64,000 nucleotides of DNA from Tiliqua scincoides (taxonomy: Eukaryota; Chordata; Lepidosauria; Squamata; Scincidae), in assembly GCF_035046505.1 (NCBI RefSeq), contig NC_089822.1:209618419-209682418 (forward strand). Direction: 5' to 3'. The notes under the pieces were generated by a model that worked only from the letters and a program-made list of their open reading frames with translations, was not told the DNA's origin and ran no database searches. The position numbers were made by a program, and so were the translations under genes. Below are positions 32,596 to 44,500 of this stretch, piece by piece; position 1 is the first letter of the stretch; each line of letters opens with the position of its first letter.

Positions 32596-35500
32596 ACAGG
32601 TCCAGCCTTGTTATACATGGATTTGACTCAACACAAATGGCCACTGCAAATGAGAAGGATTGTGCTGATCCCTGGAGAAGGGAAAAAATGCACCCTTTTA
32701 AAATCACAGTTTAAAAAACTGCTTTTTACTGTTGTAGAGACAGTCATGCAAGTGATTACATATATAACCTATTTATCCATGGATTTTTCACTCTAAAAAT
32801 AATATCTGGTGTGCTCCCTGGGGCATTTGGTGGGCCGCTGTGAGATACAGGAAGCTGGACTAGATGGGCCTATGGCCTGATCCAGTGGGGCTGTTCTTAT
32901 GTTCACTGGAGCAAAGGAACTTTGTTTTTTAAATTGATTTGCTTTGTTTGATTTGTTTTTTGCAATCCAGGTGAGTTCTGGGAACAGAATTCTCGGGAAT
33001 AATGAGACTCAACCTGCATTCCAGAAAAGTAGCCTTTTACATAGCATTTTGCTACCATGAGTAGGATATAGATATTCCAACGGACAGAGATAATGGGCAT
33101 TTGAGATTCCTTTATAGAACACCTCCCTACAGGAAGCCACTGATTTTAGTGTCACAAACCTCACAGACCCATAGCACTGGAATACTTACAAGAATTTCTA
33201 AAGGAACATGTGGTGCTAGCAGTTTCTCGGTAGAATCCAGGCTCTGGAAAAAAGATTCAACTATAATTTCATTAACATTCAGTGATCAATTTATTAGGTA
33301 CAGTGTAATGTAAATATCAGCAAAATGAAAGATCAATATATCTAAAGCATCTATTAGTATAAAGTTTGAAGGAAAAAAAATGACAAGTGACCAAGAAAAT
33401 CATTCGGACTTAGTGGTGTGCTATGCATACGGATTTTACTTCCCGATGTAGTTTAGAAATTAATGCATATGCCCACTTGCAACAAACAGTGCAGTTACAG
33501 GTCCGTTGCATTTTTGTCTAGAAAACAAGAATAGAATGAAAGAGACTACGATTGACTACTGACTGTTTAGCTTTGAGAAGAAGTCTCAAAATGTCTCTTT
33601 GAGAGGAAGTCTCCATAAATGACCAAAAATGGGGCTTACAACCAAATGATCTGTGTGCCATTAGCAGGAAGATAGGACCAACAAAGACTTTCTTTTGCAA
33701 CTAGAAAGTCTGAGAATGTTGAAGCCGAGTAGGAAGAGGGCCTTCAGAGTAAGGTTACTAATAGAAAGGAAAGAGAATACACTAAATTATGAATAATAAT
33801 CAAGGATTTTGCTCCTGCCAACATCATATATGGAAGCAGTGTTGTCGGGTAGTTAGTTCAATGCTACATTCCCATATCATAATCCTAGAGATAGGCGTAG
33901 CTGATATAGGTAGTAATAGCCTAAACCTGGCAAGTGAAGAACTCCCAAGCCTGCAATCAGGCCCAGTCCAAGCTACTCCGATGCCTGAGGCAGAGAGACT
34001 TACCACTGTACCTCCAACCACCACCTCTAGCATATAAAAACATTCCACACAAATTTCTTCACCCAAACCCTTGATCTCACCTCAAATACTGACCAGTCTC
34101 TGCAACCTCCTGCTGGCCCTTTCTCCTCTTTTGTCACTGCCGCTTTTCTCCTCCCAGTTCACTCACTGAATTTCAAGAGGAAGGGAAAGAAGAGATGCAG
34201 AAAAGAAGATGTGGGAAGAGGAGTAGTGATAAAGCAGCATGGGGAGAGGAGTAATCTATCTGCCTTTTAAAATGGCAGGCAGAGAAACTGAGAGGAGAAC
34301 AACAGCTGCAATAAGGGGAGGCAAAGCAACAGGCAGAAGTGGTGGGTGGACACAGCCTGCCACTTGAGCCAATCTACCACCCAAGGCAATCATTTTACTC
34401 AATCACATTAGCAGGCTGGCCATGCCGCCTGCCAATGTTAGCACTCAAAGTCTGAATGTAAAAGCAACACAGCTGAATCTACAGTCACCAAGACACCACT
34501 TTTATCCCCTGTACCACCTCCAACCAATTTTGTGCTGAGCAACAAATCTGCACAATTGTTTCCAGGGTAAAGTGGCTCCTGTCAATGTAGTAACACCAGC
34601 TAAAAGTGATGCATACCACAGTGTTCTGAGCCAGTTCCTAACACAAGCCCAGTGCCACATGGAGAAAGCAGGTAAAAAGACAGTAAAAAGAAACTCTTCC
34701 AAGTACTTTTGTTGGTAAGAAATGTCACTATATAAAAACACATATTAATACAAAGTAATTACTTGATCACTTGTTTGTGCCTCTGAAACAGACTGCAAAA
34801 GTTTCATTGTGTCATCACCATTATCTGTGGCATCAACAGTCTTCTGAAAATCTACATTTTCCTTTTTAGGATGTGCCTTGGAGATGCTCTGCAACCTCTC
34901 TTCCTTGAGCTGTGGACCATTTATTGCTGTTTCAGACTCTCCTTCACTGGGAATTCTTGAAGTGCTGATTTTGCTAACCTCTACCAAACGATCACTTTTA
35001 GGGCTCTTCTTTTCCAGTGGAACAATAACTATGTCCACTTTGCTCATTGTTGCCACCGATATATTTGTGCTGTTCAAATCCTCCTTGCCTGCACTTTCAC
35101 CAGGCTCAGGTGCAAGTTCAGATGAGGAAGAAACTTCAAAGGTTTTATTATTGATTAAATATTTCTCTTCATTCTGGAATTAAAAAACACAGAGAGAAGT
35201 AGAGTTCATTCACTGATTTTATGAACCATTTTATTTGTAAATACTGTATATTAAAGGAATCCAAATGTATCCTTTTACATGGAAAAGCTTGTGGAAGAGC
35301 TACTTTATACCTTTTAGACAACTACACAAGAAAAGTGAAACTAAAATACAGGAGGTTTAGCAAGCCCATAGAGCATGCTTTACATAACTTCTTCATAACT
35401 TTTTGCATTCTTAATAAATTGTACACGATTTGAACACAGCTCACCAACCACAAATGACACCCACCATGGACTTTTTAAAGCTCTTATGATAACCTAACAT

Positions 35501-38500
35501 CACAGACTTATGCACATTTATCTTGGAAAAAGTTCAATTGAACAAGTTGGACTTACTTCTGTATAAGTGTGAAGAGGATTGCAGTTTAAGCCAAACTGTG
35601 TCAAATGGGATCAAATATTAATACAGGTGGGACCTCAATATTCGCAGGGGTTCCATTTCAAAAACCCCTTTGGATACCAAACTCGGCAGATACTGGGGTC
35701 CATACTTAAAGGGTTTTAAAAATAAAAGAAGCCTTCAAACAGCCTTCAAACAGCCAAACTGCACAATTTCCCAGCCCCTAGGACTGTTTTATGGACCCTG
35801 ATATCTGCTGGCATCAGTAGTAAGTCAAATCTGTGAATGCCAGACCCATGGATACCATGGGTCCACTGCAGTTGGTGGAACTATCAATGCTTTAAACAAC
35901 TGCAAAGCACTTCCGTGTAGATATCAAACAAACGTATGAAAGAGGTTGCTTTGTGAGCCTCTTTCAGTAATTATTAGTAAGCAGAACAAATATCCCTCAC
36001 TATCCATGGCAATTCTTATATCTAGCCAATGTTGGTTTTTCCTTGATTTGAGAAAAACAAAAACAAAGCCTACCACAAATGTAGTTCCATGTCTATAATT
36101 TATATTCCAGCTTCCTACAAGGGAATTGTACCCAGGGTGGCTTACAATATATAACAAACACAAATCCAACAATATGCAAACAAAAAATCGTAAAATAAAA
36201 CCACCACCAAAACATATGCAAACACCACAATAAGAACACAAACAGGAGCAGCTGGACATCAAGGAGAAGCACCAGATTGAGGAGGTGCTCACCTGCTCTC
36301 CTGAGAAAGAGTGCAACTCCATCCACCATAGATTGCAAACTCCCACCCAGATGGTCAGATCTCCCCACCAACTGTATTTCTATCTTATCTGAATTAAACT
36401 TCAGGGTGTTCACTCTCATCCAATCCAAAACTATAGTTAAATTGTTATCAGAATTGACGACACCAACTGAACAGCCATAAATATTTTGAACACAAACCTA
36501 AAACAGAAACTTACTTCTTTAGATTTCCTTGAATTCTCACTTGAAATCTTCTGAGGTATCACATTTCCATTTTTCAATTTGGCTCTCTCCAAGGAACTCT
36601 GGGATTTGACATCAGACAACTTCTTATGATTTTTGGATGTTTTTCTTTAAAGAAAAATTAAGAAGATACAAATATTAAAGATGTTTCCAGGATTAAAAGA
36701 TTTTAGGAAGATTTTGCACTAATGGTCATTTGGCTCCCCACATTCAGAATATTTTTTTTTTAAAGTGAGAGTATTTTCTCAAAACATAACACATGCAACA
36801 AACATGGGGTTTATTTCAGTTACCTATAAACTGTATACCTTGATAATTCCAACCATACAAAATGTTTGCAAGTGGCCTTAAGCAACCACTCATCAGAATG
36901 TAAGATGCAGGTAACTGGAACAAGGGTTGATCTACCCCAGCATTCCCACAGTAGTGAACCATATGCCAGATGAAACTCACAGGTATGCCCCATTTGCCCT
37001 CAGAATCCAAAAATTCACTGCCTCTAATCATTAAGGTTCAGTTTAGCTTGACATGGCTAATATACATGGGTAAATCAACAGCTAGTGATTTCCATGTACC
37101 ATATTTGTTTTTCTATTCTTTATAGCTAATGAATCCTGTAAGTTAGCATTCTGCATTCTGCAAAGTAGTATTTCACTCCAGATACAGACAGAGTTTCTCT
37201 CAGGAACTATTATAATTATGATCTCTAAAAATACTCTTCTGTTTTGCAGGCTTACACTCTTGCTACACAGACAGTGTGTAGGATAGGATAAGAGCCACCA
37301 ATGATTTTGAAAATTGTATTTCCCGTCATTATTGCCTTAGGAAGAAATGAAGTGGTTGACCACTGAAGTAACAAGTACACTTTTTTAAAATCCTCCCTTA
37401 AAAGGGATCTTTAAAAAGAAATAAGCAAACTTACAAAATAAGGTTCAGTACTTTCTGAAGGTGTTATGAAGCTCACAAATACACCTGTGTGCACTTTTCC
37501 TGAACCCAATATCAAAACCATCTTCCATTTTTTTAAGCTCAGAAATGACATGCACTCACTCCAGTACATACTGGACAATGCTCACTTCAAATTAAGGAAA
37601 ATTGCATTAGGAAAGAAAATGATGAACTCACAGCCATGAACTATGACACACAAAGACTGCAGACATTTCACACACAGCAAAATTAATCATTCCAATAAAC
37701 ACATTTAAAAAAAGACAACCATGCATAACATTATTTATTTAAATGCATCTTACGCTTTTGTGGCTTCCAAAAACAGAGCAATTTGGTGCTTGATATATGG
37801 CTGCCTTAGAATACTTCTGATGCTAGGTCTTTCCTCTGGCTTTTTACTCAGCATAGTTTGTATTAGCTCTTTTAGCTGAATGCTGTAATCCTTCGGCATT
37901 GGTGGCAGCTGTTAAATGAAGAAAAACTGACACATTGGGTAGGTAGTCTTAGGACTTTAGAAGTCATGGTAAGAAAACTTTACCAGAGTTTAAAGATCCA
38001 TCAGTGCCATCATTATATATATATATGCACGCGCACACACACACACACAATATATACTAGCAAGTTTTGCACAAGCCTTTCGGAAGAAAGTGTTCACAAC
38101 AGCAGGTCAGATTCACACAGGACCCTGTGAAGTAGGTCCGCAAAAGGCTTTTTCTCTAGCACAGCCATTTCCAACCTATTTCAGCTCACGGCACACTGAC
38201 AAGGCACTAAAATTGTCAAGGCACACTACCAGTTTTTTACTTGCATTAAATTATGACATTACAGTTAATCTTGAATTAATAAAATTAATACAATTAAATC
38301 ATTACATGACAAAAAATTGACAAGAAGCATGGAGAGGGAAGTATATGTGGTTTCTGAAAAAGAGGAAAAATTCTATGTTCAAATTCTTATCAAACATGCC
38401 AGAAAGTGTTGGCAAAGACAGGGCAGGTTGATCACATAGTGGAGAATGTGGGTGAGGGGCAATGAGGTGACATGATTGAAACAAGTGCAGGATTAAACTG

Positions 38501-41500
38501 GGGGTGGGGGAGAGAGAGAGAATGTGAGGCAGTGATTCTGTATCTTTGGAAGGTACTGACAAGTGACAGGAGGGACAGTAAGAGAGTTGCTAACTGTGAT
38601 TGTGAGATTGGGGGGGGGAAATAATCCGGGGAAGGGGGTGGGGTGGGGGAGAAGAGGAGAGAGCAGTGCCAACTGCCTGCTTGTGTATTTGAGAAAAAAA
38701 GAGTGCAACCAAAAGCCCAATCCTATGCATGCCTGCACAGAAGTATGCCCCATTATAGTCAATGGGGCTTACTCCCAGGAAGGTGTGGATGGGATAGCAC
38801 CCCCAGAGCCCAATCCTATGCATGCCTGCTCAGACATAAATCCCATTCTAGTCAATTACTCGCAGGAAAGTGTAGATAGGATTGTGGCCCAGCGCCTGTA
38901 TTGGAATCGAGGAAGATCTGGTGAGGTGGTAGATGTGGTGTCAGCAGTGGCCCCTTTAAGCGTAAGGCCTGGGCATCCAGCAGAGTGTGCTGCACAGCTG
39001 CAGCCACTTGAAGGCAATAGGGCCCTCAGGGATATAAGGAGCACCTGAGGAAGGAAAGGTTTGTGGGTAGCAGAAGGAAAAACCCTTGAGGAAGGGGAGA
39101 CTGGATTAATGGACTGAGGAATTGATGGGTGAATGGACTTTGGAGACTGCTGGAACAGACTGCTGGAGACACTGGAGTTTGGTGTGTGGCTGCTGTGCCC
39201 AAGACCTGCTGAGGACCAAGGGGTTGCTGTAGTGGCGGGAGGCTGCTGGCAGGAGAGAGGACCTCTGCAGGTTGAACAGGCGAGCTACCCTGGAGGTGGG
39301 ATCCAGCAGGACTGCAGGGCAGAACTAGGGCCATTCTTGGGTAAAAAAGGGGTGCTAATTAGCTAAAAATGGGCATAATTCTTCAGGCAGAGCTTGGACT
39401 GGGAATCTGGCAGAACAGTGCCCTTCCTCTAAAAGCCCCAAAGTGCAGGGAGGGTTGCTTTGAGGAGTTGCAGGCAAACTGGCAAGGAAAAGGGACTTTC
39501 AGGGACCCTGAAACCTTCAGTTGGGGGCCTCAGCAGACTTGCTTGCTATGTGCCTGCTTCTGGATCCCTCTTCTCACTCATTCCGCAGCTCCCATCTCCT
39601 GGCTCCTCCAGGCTTCTCTCATTGGCCAACCAGCAGGCAGGCAGGCAGGCAACAACCTCCTTCGTGCCCAACCTTATGTATGTCTACTCAGAAGTAAGCC
39701 CCATAGTAGCCAATGGGGCTTGCTCCCAGGAAAGTGAGAATCAGGTTGCAGCCTGAGTCATGCTCAGTAGCAGGAGCAAGCTCCAAGCTGACTCTTCAGC
39801 CTCTTCCCTGGCTGCTCCCTTGCTTGTGCTGCCTGCTGTGGGAGGCTCAAAGCAGCTGCTCTAGCAACTGCTGAAGATCTTAACTGTAGTGGCTGACCTG
39901 CCCTCTTGCCACCCCTGACATTCACATGTTGGACAGGGCATATGCACAGCAGCCAATGCATGGTGGACCAGCTAAACAATATGTACACTGCAAAACTGAA
40001 GTGAACAGTTATCTAAGGAGTTAGATTGGATCCCACATTTAGTATAGCAAAAATTAGACAGAGAAGTTTACCTTTCCTTCAATAATTCTATAAACTAAGG
40101 AATTCATGTCTTTAGCATTGAAAGCATGCTTCAAAGTGGCCATTTCATAGGCACAACAGCCCAGCGCCCAGACATCAGACTGTGAAAGCAAAAGCAGAAC
40201 AGTGTAAAATATATGCTCTAAAAGTTCACGTTAGCGCAGTTAAGGCTGAAACAGAGGCTTTATGGTAAACTGTGGACTTTAACATCTCTACTTGTCTCCT
40301 AAAATAGCAAATTTACAGCATTTACTCATTCTTTAAGACATATCCTGCCTTTCAATCATACTTCACAAAGACATGAAAATTTTAATAAGACTTACTTTAG
40401 TGTAAAACAGCAATTTTCAACCTTTCATCTCATGGCACACTAACAAGGCCACTAAAATGGTCAAGGCACACCACCAGGTTTTTTTTACAATTGACAAGGC
40501 ACACCATGCTGCCAGTGGGGGGGCTCACATCCCCATTGGCCCTACTAATAAATGACCTTTCCCCAAATTCCAGTGGCACACCTGTGGACCACATGGCACA
40601 CCAGTGTGCCATGGCACAGTAGTTGAAAATAGCTGGTCTAAAAGATCACTAGAAATATTAATTAAAAATCACATACAATAAAAGCTAGCTTAAGCAGACA
40701 ATATTGTTCAATAAAAACTATAGATTTTAAATGATGCTATACCTTAAAAAATTCCTGAATAAGGAACTCTGATTCACCCTCATGTTCATCACCTTGCATG
40801 CAAATTCTCAGCATTCTCCATTTTTTAATCAGTCAAATAGTAACACCAAGTTGGTCACCAGTTACATAACTAAAGGTGCACACAGTGACTTACATGGAAA
40901 TAAGTCTCAGTAGGACTTGTCTAAGGAACATGCCTGGGATACTGCTATTACTTGGATTTTTCATCCTAGGATCCCAAAGTCCACTCAACTTGTTTTCTAC
41001 TCATTTTTTTAAATACATGTATTATAAAATGTGTTAACAGGCTGTAATCTAAGGCACACTATTAATCGCCACAGTGGAACTCACTCCTGGATAAACCTGC
41101 ATAGGACTGTGCTCACTAAACTCTTATTCAAAGCACTAGTTTAAAGTTTAAACTGACAATTTACATAACAAAATATTTATTTAATCACAAGTATCTTTAT
41201 TCAGCCTCTCTGACAGAAAAACAAAGAGTCACAAAATACATCGAGGGCCCAATGCTACCCAAATTTCCAGGGCTGATGCAGCCATAATGCAGTCCCAAAG
41301 TAAGGGAACAAATGTTACTTTGAGGGGATCTCCATTACTGCCCCTCATCGCAGGATGCAGCATACACCCAGCGGAATTGGCACTGGAAAGTGGGAAAGGA
41401 TTGGGTCCCAACAGCATTTCTCCCCTAATGATTTCTATTCTGCAAGCAATATTATAATTTGGTAATAAATTAAAAGAGTGGTTCAAGGTATGTTTACTCA

Positions 41501-44500
41501 GAAGTCTCACTGCATTCTGCTAGCATTCTGCACAAATACATACGTACATATCTGAAGTCTATGCCTGCAATCCTGTACATACTTACCTAGGATAAAGCCC
41601 CATTGAGCACAGTGAGACTGACTTCTGAGTAAACATGTTTTGGATTGTGCTGCATGTCAGCTAACAGACATCTCATTAACAGCCAGCACAGGTAACAAGC
41701 ATTCCTTCTAAACTGTCTGCCTTGCTGCATAGACCCTTTCCACAGCTGAGCAGCAGCACAACAGCCTCTATGCACGCTCCGTGATTATGTAATACGTCAT
41801 CACTGGATTTCTATAAGAACATAAGAACCCTGCTGGATCAGGCCAAAAACCCAACCAGTCCAACTTCCTGTATCTCACAGTGGCCCTCTAGTTGCCTCAG
41901 GGAGCACACAAGACAACAGAAGACCTGCATCCTATTTGCTCTCCCTTGGATCCGGCATTCTGAGATAGCCTACTTATAAAATCAGGAGGTTGCATATACC
42001 CATCATTGCGTGTAACCTTTGAAAGCCAAGCTCCAAAGGAAAGCAAGCTCCAAGCTGCACAGAGCTCCGTTTTGAACTGCAGAGCCACATGGCTGCACAA
42101 TTTAGAGGGAACATCGCTAGTCACTGATAAATGGCTTGATCCCAAATTCAAGTCCTGAACCAGCCATTAACTTGGTCATCGTTACCAACCTATACAACAG
42201 AAAGCAGATAGGCTTTTCTAAGAGAAGCGTGGTGGGAGTGATTGAGAAAAAGTTTTTACGTAAGATGAGTGGCATAAACTAATATACATTACCTTATAAT
42301 TGTAAGGCTTATTAGAGAATAGCTCAGGGCTCATGTAGTATGGCGTGCCGATGAGTGTACTAGCCATGTCGGACTGATTTTCCAGCACTCTGGCTATTCC
42401 CAAATCTCCCACTTTGATGATATTTGAACGCGTCAGGAAAACATTTTGAGTTTTGAGATCTCTGTGCAGAATGTGCCTTTCATGCAAATACTGAAAAATA
42501 AAATAGTAGCATTTACAAACTTAACTTGTGATTTTATACACACTTACTTGAAGTAAGCAAGACATATTAAACTCAGTGGAATTTACTTCTGAGCAAATAT
42601 GCATAGAATTAGGCTTCTAATTTGTTAAGACAATGGTTCTCAAACTTTTTAGCACCAGGGCCCACTTTTTTGAATGATAATCTGTTGGGACTCACAGGAA
42701 GTAATGCGATTAATCAGGAAGTGATGTTGTGGCCAGAAGTGACATCAGCAAGCAGGAAAATTAAAGCCCCATCCATACAAAAATATCAAATCAAATCAAA
42801 TAAGTAAATTAAAAGTTTACAATAAGTATAAGTTTAAAAATTTATTTAAATAATGAAGAACCCTCCTTACCCTCCCAAGTAGTTGCTGGTCTGTTTAAAA
42901 AAAAACTTCCCCAAACATCCAGAGGGACCCCTGAACCATGGAAAACTGAAACCGTGGATACCAAATCCGTGGATATGGGGGAATGACTGTATTACTATTC
43001 CCATATTGCAGTTAAACTTATTATTCTCATGCTACAGCAATAACCATTATTATTCCGATCTTCTGCTTAGCAGCAAATTATGCACGGGAAGGATAAAGTG
43101 GATAGAGAGATGCTCTTTACACTCTCACATAACACCAGAACCAGGGGACATCCACTAAAATTGAGTGTTGGGAGTGTTAGGACAGACAAAAGAAAATATT
43201 TCTTTACTTGGCGTGTGGTTGGTCTGTGGAACTCCTTGCCACAGGATTTGGTGATGGCATCTGGCCTGGATGCCTTTAAAAGGGGATTGGACAAGTTTCT
43301 GGAGGAAAAATCCATTATGGGTTACAAGCCATGATGTGTATGTGCAACCTCCTGAATTTAGAAATGGGCTATGTCAGAATGCCAGATGCAAGGGAGGGCA
43401 CCAGGATGCAGGTCTCTTGTTTTCTGGTGTGCTCCCTGGGGCATTTGGTGGGCTGCTGTGAGATACAGGAAGCTGGACTAGATGGGCCTATGGCCTGATC
43501 CAGTGGGGCTGTTCTTATGTTCTTATGCTAAAGTTGAAAGGGAGTGGCTTGCCTAAGGTCACCTAGCAACCTCAGCTCACCTATCAACCTGGGGAAGCAA
43601 GATTTGAACCAGGAATATTCTGATTTGTAGCTCAGTCTTAGTGATTACATTACATTAGCCCTATACCAGAAGGGCTAGAGTTCAATGGTAGGGCATACAC
43701 TTTGCATGCAGAAAATCTCAAATTCATTTCCTGGCAGCTCCAGGTTCAACTGGAAAAGGCCTATTTGCAAAACAGAATTGTTAGTCAGCTAAGCTAGATG
43801 GACACATGATCTGACTCGGTATAAGGCAGCTATATATGTTTATTTATAAATATTGGACAAAATTCACTGGGATTTTTTCCACTGCAGAGCAAACTAAAAT
43901 GCACCACTAAAAAAATGATACACTACCTGCAATGCCATGGCAATCTGAACAAACCATTCCACCACTTGATTCTCGGGCAAAAGTTTCCCTTTCTGCTCTT
44001 TCAGTTTGTGGTACAGGTCTCCTCCTTCACAGAAGCCCATGACAATATACAGAAGGCCATCTTCCCCTTCCCAGGACTCTCTGTAGGTGACTATATTGGG
44101 ATGCTTTAGCTGAGACAGCAGCTGAGCCTCTTGTTCGGCTGCTTTTCTTTCCCGGTTTGAGGCATGTTTAAGGTTCAGCTTTTTGATGACATACTGCAAA
44201 GATTAAAAAAATAATAGTGCTGCAGTACAATCAAGGACATGGAGTAGAAGAACTGGAGAATTCTAACACCCTGCCACCCAGTGCTAATCATACCATGCAG
44301 AAGTTAACCAAATTTCAATAGATATTTTATCCTTATCCTGGCTTCAGTCTAGTCATGTGTCCTGTCACAAGCATCAGGTCTTCAGCTAGTTACAGTTAAA
44401 TTGTCCCACTGATTTAATCAGAGCTTAAGCAAAGTTAACATTCTCAGATTTGGGGCAGCGGTTAGGATCAGATGTTAAAGTTATCCTGATTCACAACAAT

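Noticed and set aside
32012-32714. Frames through the (GT)n tract coding poly Val-Cys / His-Thr
   Set aside because: These are microsatellite translation artefacts inside transposable elements.
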